Positions 26,331-35,399 of a DNA stretch of 64,000 nucleotides are shown in pieces. The stretch is from Alphaproteobacteria bacterium. Lineage in GTDB: Bacteria > Pseudomonadota > Alphaproteobacteria > UBA8366 > GCA-2717185. The notes under the pieces are model-generated. The model was not told the origin of the DNA. It saw nothing but the letters and a program-made list of their open reading frames with translations, and did no database searches. Location: assembly GCA_040905865.1 (NCBI GenBank), contig JBBDQU010000065.1, positions 18,438-82,437 of the forward strand, given 5' to 3'. The translations under genes were made by a program, and so were the position numbers. Positions within the stretch are counted from its first letter, which is position 1. Every line of letters begins with the position of its first letter.

Positions 26331-27878
26331 CTATGTCGCGAGAATGAAACGATCGGGGTCGGCAAGGGTTTCCATAAAGGTCGCCATAAATCGCGCCGCG
26401 TCCGCGCCGTCGTTCACGCGATGGTCGAAGCCGAGACAAAGCGGCAGCATGAGCCGCGGCACAAACCCGATGGCGCCTGTCGCGGATCGTTCAGCGGCCG
26501 GCTCGTATCGTGCTTCGCCAAGGCCCAGAATAGCGGCCTCGGGCCAATTGATGATCGGCGTGAAAGCCCGCCCGCCCAGCGGTCCGACATTGGTAATGGT
26601 AAAGGTGCCGCCGGACATGTCTTCCTTCGACAATTTCCCCTGTCGGGCCCGCTCTGCGAGTTCGGATATCTCGGCGGCGATATCGAGAACGGATTTTCCG
26701 TCGGCGTCCCGCAAGACGGGGACAAGCAGCCCTCTATCGGTATCAACCGCCACGCCGATATTATGGTAGTGCTTGAAAACAATTTCCTTTCGCCGGCTAT
26801 CGATGCTCGCATTGAACCGGGGGTGCTCCTTCAAAGCCGCCACCACTGCCTTGACGACGAAGGCGGTGAGGGTCAAGTCGCCGCCGCCTTCCGCGGCGTC
26901 GTCTCTGTGACGTTGCCGAAACGCTTCCAGCAAATCGATGGCGACGGCATCGATATGCGTCACGTGCGGAATTTGCTCCCAGGCCGTCGCCATTTTATTG
27001 GCAATCGCGCGCCGTACGGATCGTAATGGCTTGCGTTCGGTTTCGCCCCACTGCGCGAAGTCCGGAAGTGCGGAAGACGGTCGGCGGGATACACTTTCAT
27101 CTTCCGCGGCCCGGCGCACGTCCTCGTCCGTGATGCGACCATGCGGGCCGCTCGGGGTAACGGCCCGCAGGTCGACACCGAGTTCGCGCGCCAGTTGTCG
27201 CGTGGCCGGAACGGACTTGACCGGCGCGCGTTTGCCCGAACCGCTCTTCCGGTCGGCTGCTTCGCCGTCGTCGTCGGCGTCGCCGTCACGATCGGCGCTA
27301 TCTTCGGACGCCTCGTCTTCGGCGTCTTTACGCGACCGGCTCTCGCTCCGGGCCTGCCTGCTCCCCTGTCTGGTCTCGGAACGTTCCGACTGCTCGTCAT
27401 GTTCCGCTTCGGCCGGTTCATCGCCGTCGCGATCGTCACCGCTGGCGGAAACTGGCCGTTCTTCTTCCTCCTCATCTGATGGTTGCCTGTCTTCAGAGAG
27501 CTGTTCGTCGTTTTTCTCGTCCCGCCGTCCTTCTTTTTTTTCCTCGCGGGTCGGCTCGTCTGTCGAGGGTTCACTCTCCTGCGCGCGATCCGACTCCCCG
27601 TCTTCATCCTTTTCGGTATCCCGCCTTTTGCCGGACTGCCCGGCGTCGGCAAATGTTATCAGGACGTCACCCACGGTTGCGATATCGCCGGCGCTGACAT
27701 GAATTTTCTCGATCACGCCGCTTTCCGGTGCGGGAAGTTCCAGCGATGCCTTGTCCGTCTCCACCAGAAGGACGTCCTGCCCCTCCTCGACCTCGTCTCC
27801 TTCTCCGACCAGGATTTCCAGAATTTCCGCTTCGTGGATGCCTTCGCCCGGGTCGGGTAGCTTGAATTCGCGCGCCAT
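26331..27878 (-). CDS. Dihydrolipoamide acyltransferase (E2) with long charged linker
   Basis: A 515-residue E2 subunit of a 2-oxoacid dehydrogenase complex. The lipoyl domain (residues 1-77) has the lipoylated Lys in VETDKASLEL. Residues 80-215 are an exceptionally long linker made almost only of Glu, Asp, Arg, Lys and Ser, instead of the usual Ala/Pro-rich linker. A subunit-binding domain follows (PATRQLARELG...GPHGRITDEDV), then the catalytic domain with DHRVNDGADAARF carrying the active-site His. Its start lies 12 bases after the E1 beta stop, so E1 alpha, E1 beta and E2 form one operon. No E3 gene is present here. Pyruvate or a branched-chain 2-oxo acid may be the substrate. Confidence 0.92.
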   Translation of the reverse strand: MAREFKLPDPGEGIHEAEILEILVGEGDEVEEGQDVLLVETDKASLELPAPESGVIEKIHVSAGDIATVGDVLITFADAGQSGKRRDTEKDEDGESDRAQESEPSTDEPTREEKKEGRRDEKNDEQLSEDRQPSDEEEEERPVSASGDDRDGDEPAEAEHDEQSERSETRQGSRQARSESRSRKDAEDEASEDSADRDGDADDDGEAADRKSGSGKRAPVKSVPATRQLARELGVDLRAVTPSGPHGRITDEDVRRAAEDESVSRRPSSALPDFAQWGETERKPLRSVRRAIANKMATAWEQIPHVTHIDAVAIDLLEAFRQRHRDDAAEGGGDLTLTAFVVKAVVAALKEHPRFNASIDSRRKEIVFKHYHNIGVAVDTDRGLLVPVLRDADGKSVLDIAAEISELAERARQGKLSKEDMSGGTFTITNVGPLGGRAFTPIINWPEAAILGLGEARYEPAAERSATGAIGFVPRLMLPLCLGFDHRVNDGADAARFMATFMETLADPDRFILAT

Positions 27879-27890
27879 GGTTATGGATCC

Positions 27891-28871
27891 TCAATACGAC
27901 AGGGTCGACCGCGCCGCTTCGGCAATCCGATAGGCATCCGGGAGGTAGGCTTCCTCCCGGAAGAAGAAGGGAACGACGACATCGAACCCTGCTACCCGTC
28001 CGACCGGCGCTTCCAGAAATTCGAAAGCCTTTTCCTCAATTCGGGCCGTGATTTCGCCGCCGGGACCGAAGCTACGCGGCGCTTCGTGGATAACGATCGC
28101 CCGTCCCGTCTTTTTGACGGATTCTGTAAACAAGGCATCGTCCATCGGCGACACGGTAAGAAGATCGATGACATCGCATGCAATCCCGTCCTCCCGGCTT
28201 AGCAGGTCGACTGCCTCAAGCGTCCGTCGAAGCATCGCGCCCCAGGTGATTACGGTGAGGTCTTCACCTTCGCGAACGCGTTCCGAGACTCCGATTTCAA
28301 TACTGTCCGGTTCGTCGGGCACCTCCTCGCGAAAGCTCCGATACGCCGCCTTCGGCTCGTAGAAGATGACGGGATCGGGGTCGCGGATGGCGCTCCGCAG
28401 CAACGCCCGGGCATTGCGTGGCCCCGATGGAATGACCGTTTTCAGCCCGGCGATATGCGCATAAAACGCTTCACGACTTTCCGAATGATGTTCAAGAGCC
28501 CGGACGCCTGCGCCATATGGCATGCGCACGACCATCGGCACATGGAACCGGCCTTGCGACCGATAGCGGAATCTGGCGGCATGCGATTCAATCTGGTGGA
28601 AGGCGAAGTAGCTGAATCCCGAAAACTGCATTTCGCAGACCGGCCGCAAGCCATAAAGCGCCATCCCGATCGCGGCGCCGACGATTCCCGACTCGGCCAA
28701 GGGCGTGTCCATGACGCGCGCCTCTCCGAACCGGTCGAGCAGGCCTTCGGTGACACGGAAAATGCCGCCGTCGACGCCGATATCCTCGCCCAGCAGGATA
28801 ACGCTGTCATCGGCTTCCATTTCTTCCCGCATGGCAAGGTTGAGGGCTTCGATCATTGTCATTTCGGTCAT
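27891..28871 (-). CDS. 2-oxoacid dehydrogenase E1 component, beta subunit
   Basis: A 326-residue E1 beta subunit. It opens MTMIEALNLAMREEME and shows LLGEDIGVDGGIFRVTEGL, DTPLAESGIVGAAIGMA and a C-terminal transketolase-like domain with VIHEAPRSFGPGGEI. It pairs with the alpha subunit to bind thiamine diphosphate and decarboxylate a 2-oxo acid. ATG 28871 overlaps the E1 alpha stop by four bases (ATGA), so synthesis of the two subunits is coupled. Length is normal for the alpha2-beta2 class. Confidence 0.93.
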   Translation of the reverse strand: MTEMTMIEALNLAMREEMEADDSVILLGEDIGVDGGIFRVTEGLLDRFGEARVMDTPLAESGIVGAAIGMALYGLRPVCEMQFSGFSYFAFHQIESHAARFRYRSQGRFHVPMVVRMPYGAGVRALEHHSESREAFYAHIAGLKTVIPSGPRNARALLRSAIRDPDPVIFYEPKAAYRSFREEVPDEPDSIEIGVSERVREGEDLTVITWGAMLRRTLEAVDLLSREDGIACDVIDLLTVSPMDDALFTESVKKTGRAIVIHEAPRSFGPGGEITARIEEKAFEFLEAPVGRVAGFDVVVPFFFREEAYLPDAYRIAEAARSTLSY

Positions 28872-29971
28872 TCGTCAGCGCCCTTGCCCCGCGCGTCAAT
28901 TTCGGCCGCCAATTCATCCCGTTGCCATGCCAGGTAGGCGGGAAGCGTGTCGTAGACATGCGCAAACATGTGCAACGGGTCGGCGCATGCCGCCATTTCC
29001 TCGTTCGCGGCTTTCCAGGCGGCGTCGATCTTGTCGGCGACCTCTTCTTCAAGCGTTTCCAGGTCCTCGTCGGCCAGAAACCCCTTTTGCACGAGATAAT
29101 TCTGAAAGCGCGGCAAGGGATCGCGTTCCCGCCATGCCTCGACTTCTTCATCCTCTCGATACTTGGTCGGGTCGTCCGCGGTCGTATGGACGCCAAGGCG
29201 ATAGGTTACACACTCGATCAGGGTCGGTCCGTCACCCGCACGGGCGCGGTCGACGGCCGCCCGGGACGCGACGTAGACGGCGAGTAAATCGTTGCCATCG
29301 ACCTGCACGCCCGGCATGCCATATGCCAGCGCCTTCTGCGCCAGCGTCGCGGATTTCGTCTGCCGATCCCGCGGTACGGATATTGCCCACTGGTTGTTCT
29401 GGCAGACAAAGATAGTGGGCGTCTGAAACACAGCGGCAAAATTCATGGCCTCGTGAAAATCACCTTCCGAGGTCGCGCCGTCGCCGAAGAAGGTCATGGC
29501 AACGTCGTCCTTCTCTCGGTATTTCATGCCATACGCAATGCCAACGGCATGCGGGATCTGGCTCGCGACCGGTATCGCGATGGGCAGATCGTTTTTCCTG
29601 TCGGGAATTCGCCCGCCTTCATTGAATCCGGCGTTATAAAGAAAGATGCCTTCGAGCGGCGTGCCGCGCCAGATCAGCGCCGCTGTTTCCCGGAACGCCG
29701 GTACCAGCCAGTCGCTTTGTCTCAGAACCGCGACGGCGCCGAGCTGCGCGGCCTCCTGTCCCTTGACCGGTGCGAACGTCCCGATCTTTCCCTGACGCTG
29801 CAAACTCAGGAGACGTTCGTCGAAGCGGCGGGTGAGAAGCATGGCGCGGTGCAGCTCGAGCAGTTCTTTTTCCTCCAAAGAGGGTTCGAGCATTTCGTCG
29901 AGGTTCCCGTTCGCGTCGAGAACCGAGACGTATTCGATATCGTTTTTCGGTGTGATCCTGCCCCTTGGCAT
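28868..29971 (-). CDS. 2-oxoacid dehydrogenase E1 component, alpha subunit
   Basis: A 367-residue E1 alpha subunit. The thiamine diphosphate motif is GDGATSEGDFHEAMNFA ending CQNNQW. The substrate-side stretch LVPAFRETAALIWRG and the regulatory-loop region YRLGVHTTADDPTKYR are also present. This is the E1 type found in PdhA or branched-chain dehydrogenases, not the single-chain AceE. It is the first gene of the E1alpha-E1beta-E2 operon; a promoter is expected in 29972-30141. I cannot separate pyruvate from branched-chain 2-oxo acid specificity by eye. Confidence 0.93.
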   Translation of the reverse strand: MPRGRITPKNDIEYVSVLDANGNLDEMLEPSLEEKELLELHRAMLLTRRFDERLLSLQRQGKIGTFAPVKGQEAAQLGAVAVLRQSDWLVPAFRETAALIWRGTPLEGIFLYNAGFNEGGRIPDRKNDLPIAIPVASQIPHAVGIAYGMKYREKDDVAMTFFGDGATSEGDFHEAMNFAAVFQTPTIFVCQNNQWAISVPRDRQTKSATLAQKALAYGMPGVQVDGNDLLAVYVASRAAVDRARAGDGPTLIECVTYRLGVHTTADDPTKYREDEEVEAWRERDPLPRFQNYLVQKGFLADEDLETLEEEVADKIDAAWKAANEEMAACADPLHMFAHVYDTLPAYLAWQRDELAAEIDARGKGADE

Positions 29972-30141
29972 TTATCTCACTCGACAATTGTCGCGCTGCA
30001 AAGACCAGCGACGTTTCTTCATCAACACGCAGCGATACCGCGGGTTCCAAAATTTATGTTACGGATATGTGCGACGACAGCCCGATACTCCGGTCGAAGA
30101 ATGTCGGCGTCATGAAAGGGCTCCGGACGCGGTGGAAACGC

Positions 30142-30342
30142 CTACATCCCCGTATTGCCGCCTTTGGGGCGGCCTTTTCGCCGGGCCGGCCTGCCGGGTT
30201 TCGTGACATAGGCCGCAATGGCCGCTTCAATATTCGCCAGTTCGTCATTCGTCTCTGCCGTTGCTCCCGAGTCCCGGAGTGTCGACGCCTGCTCAAGCGC
30301 CTTCCGGTAATCAGCAACAGATTTCAATATCAGCTTCGTCAT
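30142..30342 (-). CDS. Small basic-tailed protein, unknown function
   Basis: A 66-residue protein starting MTKLILKSVADYRKALEQAS and ending in a basic tail GRPARRKGRPKGG. The GRP cores resemble AT-hook DNA-binding motifs, while the body looks like two helices. ATG 30342 has an excellent AGGAAGG site, whereas a frame start at 30420 does not. The gene reads leftward, upstream of the E1 alpha gene. I do not recognise the family; a small DNA-binding or nucleoid-associated protein is possible. Confidence 0.55.
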   Translation of the reverse strand: MTKLILKSVADYRKALEQASTLRDSGATAETNDELANIEAAIAAYVTKPGRPARRKGRPKGGNTGM

Positions 30343-30678
30343 CGATCCTTCCTGGGGAACGAGCGCCGCCGCACATTTCCGATCAGACGATTTCGCCTGG
30401 GCGGGCGTCGCGGGATCCACTTCGGTCAGTCACGGGTCCGACTTCCATCGCGGAGCCAGTTTAGAAAACGGCCCGCCTTCCAACTTTGTTCCATACCGCG
30501 CCACTATTTCTTCAATAGGATAGATCTGATTTAATGAGGATTTCCGCTTCGGGGGAACCGTTTACGTCAGGGTTTCGTTTGTAACGTCGACCGCGCGTAT
30601 CGGACCGATACCTGCCATGCGGTAACATAGGGCCGGGGGTGAAACCGAATTCGAAGGCCGCTGATCCCGTCAGCAGTA
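30343..30678. other. 336-base intergenic region between divergent genes
   Basis: This gap lies between the small basic-tailed gene (leftward) and the cation exchanger (rightward), so it should carry promoters for both. The middle (30480-30545) is visibly richer in A+T. I found no clear operator, riboswitch or RNA gene. Confidence 0.45.
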
Positions 30679-31737
30679 TTGGAAAAGGTTGTGGGAAATT
30701 TCGAGTCGTTAAGCCTTTCCGGCAATAGTCTGATATTCGCCGGAGCGGCTGTCGCGGTCTGGATCGCCGGAACGAAAATGGCCAAATATGCCGACGAAAT
30801 CGCAGACCGTTCGGGTATTGGCGAGGCTTTGATCGGCATCTTTCTTCTCGCCGGGGTCACCTCCCTGCCGGAGATCGCAACCAGCTTTACCGCGGCGCAG
30901 AGTGGCGATGCGCCGCTCGCCATCAACAACCTGCTCGGCAGCATTGCCATGCAGGTCGCGGTTCTCGCCGTGGCCGACCTGATCTACGGCAAGAGCGCCC
31001 TCACGTCCATCGTTCCCAATCCCGTCGTTATGCTGCAGGGCGCGCTCAACATATGTCTGCTCACGTTCGTCGCGGTCGCGGTCGTCGTCGGGGATTTCGC
31101 GGTATTCGGAATCGGCATCTGGTCGTGGGGTCTCGGACTTGGCGCCCTGTACAGTTTCAAGAAGCTCGTGGACGCAAGGGGCAGGAAGCCCTGGATCGCC
31201 AACCTTGGCGACGATAAACCTGGCGATGCCGATGAAAGGCAAAAAGAGGACTATGGCAGCCTGTCCCTTTTGATCGTCAAGACATTGATCGCGGGGGTGA
31301 CTATTTTACTGGCCGGATTCTTCGTCGCCCGCAGCGGGGCGGCGCTCGCCAATCAGACCGGGCTCGGTTCTTCCTTTATGGGCGTCGCATTTGTCGCCAT
31401 CGCGACGTCCCTGCCGGAAGTAAGCACGGTATTTGCCGCCATGCGCCGCGGCCTCTATACCATGGCGATTTCCGATATATTTGGAACGAATATTCTGAAT
31501 GTAGCGCTCATCGTCGGGGTCGACGCCATTGCACCCGGTCCGCCTGTGCTGGATCGTGTCGGTGAATTTTCGATTATCGGCGCCTTGCTCGGCGTTGCCG
31601 TCACCGGCATTTTCCTCATTGGCATAATCGAGCGGCGGGACCGGACAATCGGGCGAATGGGCGTCGATTCGGCCGCAGTCCTGGTGACATATGCCGGGGG
31701 TCTGGTGCTTCTGTTTTCAATGCGGCATGCCGTGTGA
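30679..31737 (+). CDS. Sodium/calcium exchanger family (CaCA) membrane protein
   Basis: A 352-residue membrane protein with about ten hydrophobic segments and the two alpha repeats of CaCA exchangers, GVTSLPEIATSFTA near residue 60 and IATSLPEVSTVFAA near 240, each with the ion-binding Glu. A hydrophilic loop of about 30 residues (GDDKPGDADERQKED) separates the halves. These proteins exchange calcium or other cations for sodium or protons across the inner membrane. The start is uncertain: TTG 30679 has no ribosome-binding site, while GTG 30691 follows GGAAAAGG closely. It is the only rightward gene in this block and ends one base before the convergent stop of the next gene. Confidence 0.85.
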   Translation: MEKVVGNFESLSLSGNSLIFAGAAVAVWIAGTKMAKYADEIADRSGIGEALIGIFLLAGVTSLPEIATSFTAAQSGDAPLAINNLLGSIAMQVAVLAVADLIYGKSALTSIVPNPVVMLQGALNICLLTFVAVAVVVGDFAVFGIGIWSWGLGLGALYSFKKLVDARGRKPWIANLGDDKPGDADERQKEDYGSLSLLIVKTLIAGVTILLAGFFVARSGAALANQTGLGSSFMGVAFVAIATSLPEVSTVFAAMRRGLYTMAISDIFGTNILNVALIVGVDAIAPGPPVLDRVGEFSIIGALLGVAVTGIFLIGIIERRDRTIGRMGVDSAAVLVTYAGGLVLLFSMRHAV

Positions 31738-31738
31738 T

Positions 31739-32449
31739 TCACCCGATGGACGGTAACGCTATCCGTGCGAATACAGGCAGGTGATCCGACGCCTTTTCGG
31801 CTTCCTTTACGGCACGCGATTCGAGCACCATCGGCCCGGCGCGGCATATGATCCTGTCCAGCGCGAATAGGGGAAGCCGCGATGGAAAACTTTTGTTCCC
31901 TCTTCGAATTTCAAACAGATCTGAAAGCAGACGCCGCAGCCTGCGTTCATGCCATTCGTTCAGATCACCGAACAACAGTAACGGCGCTGTATGATCTTCC
32001 ATTATAATCTCGCGAAGCCACTTGACCTGGCGCATCCTTTCTGCGGTTCGCCATCCCAGGTGGGTCGAGATGACGCGCAGCGGTCCGAAGGGGGAGCGTG
32101 CCCTGGCCTCCATCACTTTTCGGGGTTCGCGGCCTGGCAACGAGATGTCGTGAATATGCCGGTCTTCCAGTGGAAACCGGCTTGCCAGCATCTGACCATA
32201 CTGTCCATCCGCACCCGACAGCGCCCATGCCTGATGACCATGGTCGCCCACCTGACTGCGCAAATATGCGTATATGTCGGTTTGCGCATCACGCTTCGTC
32301 CGCATATCCACTTCCTGAAACGCTGCGATCTCGGGCGCCAAGGCACGGATAATCCCGCCGATCCGTTTCAGGTCGAACCGGCCGTCGGTTCCGATTCCGC
32401 CATGGATATTCCAGGTGACGAGGCGGAGCGTCCGGGGCGCATCACTCAT
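31739..32449 (-). CDS. Endonuclease/exonuclease/phosphatase family protein
   Basis: A 236-residue protein of the EEP superfamily. It shows LVTWNIHGGIG (metal Asn), FQEVD (metal Glu), STHLGW, LFGDLNEWHE and a final SDHLPVFARI with the catalytic Asp-His pair. Such proteins hydrolyse phosphodiesters in nucleic acids or lipids. The ATG at 32449 lies inside the end of the phospholipase D-like gene (8-base overlap), so the two are translated together. With that partner a role in membrane lipid turnover is more likely than DNA repair, but this is inferred. Confidence 0.88.
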   Translation of the reverse strand: MSDAPRTLRLVTWNIHGGIGTDGRFDLKRIGGIIRALAPEIAAFQEVDMRTKRDAQTDIYAYLRSQVGDHGHQAWALSGADGQYGQMLASRFPLEDRHIHDISLPGREPRKVMEARARSPFGPLRVISTHLGWRTAERMRQVKWLREIIMEDHTAPLLLFGDLNEWHERRLRRLLSDLFEIRRGNKSFPSRLPLFALDRIICRAGPMVLESRAVKEAEKASDHLPVFARIALPSIG

Positions 32450-34580
32450 CTTTGCGGGAACGCAGTTTCGGCGCGATAAAATAAAAGCCCAACGCAAGCA
32501 GAAACCATCCGATCAGGCCAAGACCCAACATGGCCAGTTCTGTGGAACTCGGATTATTAAGCGTCCGGGCAAGCTGGCGTCCCAGGAAACTCACGACGAA
32601 AATGCCCGGGGTCATGCCCAGGATTGTGCCGATCAGGAAGTCGGAGGCGCGGATATGGGAGGCGCCGGCAACCAGATTTATCAGGGTAAACGGCGCGATA
32701 GGCACCATCCTGAGCGCAATCACGCTCAGCACGCCACGACGCGCCAGAGCGCGGCTGACGCGATTGACTTTTGTTCCTATCAAGTCGCGCAGCGGACTCC
32801 GGCCCACATTGTAGCCGATAAAAAACATCACGGCGGCACTCAGTAATGAGCCGGCAAGGCCGCAAAGAAACGCGGTGAATGGATTGAACATCATGCCCGT
32901 AACCGCGATCATGACCGTAACCGGAAACGCCACCAATCCGCCCAGGACGAAGAGGACAACGACGACGGCCGGCATCCAGAAGCCACTGCCGATCGATTGC
33001 AGCCACGCGATAAGGTCGCCGGGGTTGGTCAATTCGGACAAGGGGGTGAACCGCCAGATCGCGACCAGACCGAATACCGCGAACAGTAACGCCAACAGTT
33101 TTATCAGGCGGCTGGATGCTCCGCTTGTGGCCGCTCCATCGAACAATTCGCCTGCGAAATCCGGCGTCGCCACGGGCTTTTCCGGATCGGCCAGCCAGCC
33201 AACCGTTAAGGCGAGTTCGTTATTCGGTACGTTGTCCAGTTCGACCGGCCGTAGCGATTTTGGGCCGTCGGAAAGGCTCTCCACAGCGGCGAGCAGCGAC
33301 CCTTTTTTCTCGATGGCCTGTTCGACAGCGGCGATTTCGGTTCCTAAATGCTCGGCGAGAAGGCGATTCCGGATGAAGGTAATTCGCCTGGATTGTTCTG
33401 GAGATGCCGCTTCCAGCGCCAGGTCGCATTCCGTGTCCATACCCATTGATCGATTGTTCAGATTGGCGGACCCGATACGAAGAAACCTGTCATCGACGAT
33501 GGAAATTTTAGCATGGACCATCACCCCTTCTTGCGTGTCGTCGTCGGGTATGGTGGGATACAACAATCGAACGCGGTCACGAAACCCGGCTTTCTTCAAG
33601 TATTCCATGAAGCGGCGCCGGCCGTTATTCATGCTTTGTTCTTCCAGCCAGCTATGGTGTACATTGGGTCCGACGATGAGCGCTTCAAGGTCTGGCTTTT
33701 CCTGCAGGCGCTTCGCCAGTTGCACCGCCACGCTTCCTGCCGTGACGTACTGGGCTTCCAGATAAATCGATTTTTCAGCTGCCTCGATCGATGACTTGTA
33801 CAGGGCTTCCACCTCGCGGATTTCGTCTTTTCCATCATAGGCCGGCGCCGTACGGGCAATACCGATCCGTACATCGGTAAAATCGATTTCCACATTCTCT
33901 GGCCACAGGTCGCCTATGGGATTCGATTTCAGCGGTGTCTCACAGGCCGCGTTCCGCCATCGCGCGCGCACCAGTTCCCCCAGCGCAACAGCGGCATCGC
34001 CATCGACCATCATCTGAACATCGTGAAACGGCCGGTATGGCTTTCCCGTCGGGTCAAGACGGGCCTTGTCGCCGATGTTGTGGTGTGATGTGTCCCATCG
34101 TCGGATCGTTAGATCAAGTCCGCCGGAGAATGCGACGCTATCGTCGACAACGACGATCTTCTGATGGTGGCTGGCGCCTGCGGGCAATACATCGTCGAGA
34201 CAAACTGAAATCTGCTTCGGCGTCTTCCAGGCGAGATTGATCGAAGGTAGCGGCTCCCGATCCAGCGCGTAGAGCATGGCGTAATCCCACAGAAGCAGAT
34301 GGATCCGCAGATTAGGGCGTTTCGCGACAAGGGCCGTTAGAAACGGCCCCAACTGCTCCGGAAAGCCGTCTTCCGCGTTACCGGATGGCCCGACCAACCG
34401 GGTGCGGCTGTCAATATCCCACCCCACGATAAATATCGAACGTTCCGCTTTTAACAGGGTCGCGCGCAACGCTCCAAAATAGGCGGCGCCATCAATCAGA
34501 ACCGCCGCGCGGCCTGCATTCGCAATGCGCCAGCAGTTTCGACCTTCGGTAAGTATTTTTTCTTCACAAAGTTTCGTCAT
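32442..34580 (-). CDS. Phospholipase D-like protein fused to a VTT (DedA/TVP38-like) membrane domain
   Basis: A 712-residue fusion. The N-terminal 480 residues carry two phospholipase D HKD motifs, HHQKIVVVDD and HAKISIVDD followed by GSANLNNRSMG, as in cardiolipin synthases and phosphatidyl transferases. From about residue 500 several membrane segments form a VTT domain (GGLVAFPVTVMIAVTGMMF, GRSPLRDLIG, RMVPIAPFTLINLVAGAS), the domain of DedA and TMEM64 proteins linked to lipid movement. The protein should sit in the inner membrane and handle phospholipid head groups. It overlaps the EEP gene downstream. The upstream 280 bases are A+T-rich and probably hold its promoter. Confidence 0.9.
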   Translation of the reverse strand: MTKLCEEKILTEGRNCWRIANAGRAAVLIDGAAYFGALRATLLKAERSIFIVGWDIDSRTRLVGPSGNAEDGFPEQLGPFLTALVAKRPNLRIHLLLWDYAMLYALDREPLPSINLAWKTPKQISVCLDDVLPAGASHHQKIVVVDDSVAFSGGLDLTIRRWDTSHHNIGDKARLDPTGKPYRPFHDVQMMVDGDAAVALGELVRARWRNAACETPLKSNPIGDLWPENVEIDFTDVRIGIARTAPAYDGKDEIREVEALYKSSIEAAEKSIYLEAQYVTAGSVAVQLAKRLQEKPDLEALIVGPNVHHSWLEEQSMNNGRRRFMEYLKKAGFRDRVRLLYPTIPDDDTQEGVMVHAKISIVDDRFLRIGSANLNNRSMGMDTECDLALEAASPEQSRRITFIRNRLLAEHLGTEIAAVEQAIEKKGSLLAAVESLSDGPKSLRPVELDNVPNNELALTVGWLADPEKPVATPDFAGELFDGAATSGASSRLIKLLALLFAVFGLVAIWRFTPLSELTNPGDLIAWLQSIGSGFWMPAVVVVLFVLGGLVAFPVTVMIAVTGMMFNPFTAFLCGLAGSLLSAAVMFFIGYNVGRSPLRDLIGTKVNRVSRALARRGVLSVIALRMVPIAPFTLINLVAGASHIRASDFLIGTILGMTPGIFVVSFLGRQLARTLNNPSSTELAMLGLGLIGWFLLALGFYFIAPKLRSRKDE

Positions 34581-34862
34581 GGTCAGGTTACTGAAAACCG
34601 GCTCCTCTGAACATTTAATGTGCGGCTTAAACCTGCCATGGCAACTACAATATCAGGGAACCAACGTCCAATAGCGATGCCGGTTCCGATGCCTTGCTCC
34701 CCGGAACGATCGAACAGGCTGTAACGTAAGATAGAAATATAATAATTTTATTCATCTTATAGTAATGAATCCTTTGCTTTCTTAACGCGTTCTTTACCTT
34801 TTACGCATTAGATACTTCGAATGCGTTCGTCCCGATTCGTGTACCATTTGCTGGTCGATCCG
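34581..34862. other. A+T-rich divergent intergenic region
   Basis: This 282-base spacer separates two divergent transcription units, the phospholipase D fusion and the lipoprotein-kinase pair. From about 34735 to 34815 the sequence is strongly A+T-rich and could hold -10 type boxes on both strands. No inverted repeat long enough to call an operator was seen. Confidence 0.4.
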
Positions 34863-35399
34863 ATGCCGTTTTTTGCGCTGGCCGTGAAAGCAACTTTCGT
34901 ACTGGTGGGAATTGGCGTTCTAACTGCGTGCAGTACCCTGGATAATCATCCGTTGACGCACGAGTCGTCGGTCGTCGTGGCGCCGAATATTCCCGCCACC
35001 GTATTTAGCAGCCTCGATCCGCCGACCGCTTTTCCCCGGCCCGCGATGAAGCCGCCGGCGCGGGGGCGGTATCCACCAGAAATTCCCGCGGAAAGCGCCA
35101 ATTTCAACGGCTTCCTGCAGTTGAGCCCGGAGTCGTTGCTGGGGTATTCAGGTCGGGACGTCGCGTTGCTGCTGGGCGATGCGGTGGAAAACGTGCGGTC
35201 ACCGCCATCGCAGGTGATGCATTATCGCTTCACGGATTGTCGCGTGACGCTTTACCTGTATGCCAGTCTGTCCAACGGGGTCTACAGGGTCCTCTATTCG
35301 GAAATCGATTCTTCCGGGTCAATGGCGCCGGCTGAAAGCTCGTCGAACTGCGTTATCTCTTCGGCGCAGCTCCCGGCGCGCAAGACGGGCAATATGTAA
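34863..35399 (+). CDS. Putative lipoprotein, unknown function
   Basis: A 178-residue protein starting MPFFALAVKATFVLVGIG and followed by the lipobox LTAC, so signal peptidase II cleavage and lipid attachment at that Cys are likely. The mature part has a Pro-rich stretch (about residues 45-80) and a C-terminal domain with FNGFLQLSPESLLGYSGRD and DCRVTLYLYAS. The frame opens 14 codons earlier at 34821, but ATG 34863 gives a proper signal sequence. The stop codon is immediately followed by the ATG of a histidine kinase, suggesting that it is an envelope partner of that sensor. No family was recognised. Confidence 0.7.
   Translation: MPFFALAVKATFVLVGIGVLTACSTLDNHPLTHESSVVVAPNIPATVFSSLDPPTAFPRPAMKPPARGRYPPEIPAESANFNGFLQLSPESLLGYSGRDVALLLGDAVENVRSPPSQVMHYRFTDCRVTLYLYASLSNGVYRVLYSEIDSSGSMAPAESSSNCVISSAQLPARKTGNM

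Noticed and set aside
25377..27026. Plus-strand frame of about 550 codons across the aconitase, DUF1059 and E2 genes
   Set aside because: It crosses three well-supported minus-strand genes and their spacers, has no motif, and is explained by codon bias of the opposite strand.
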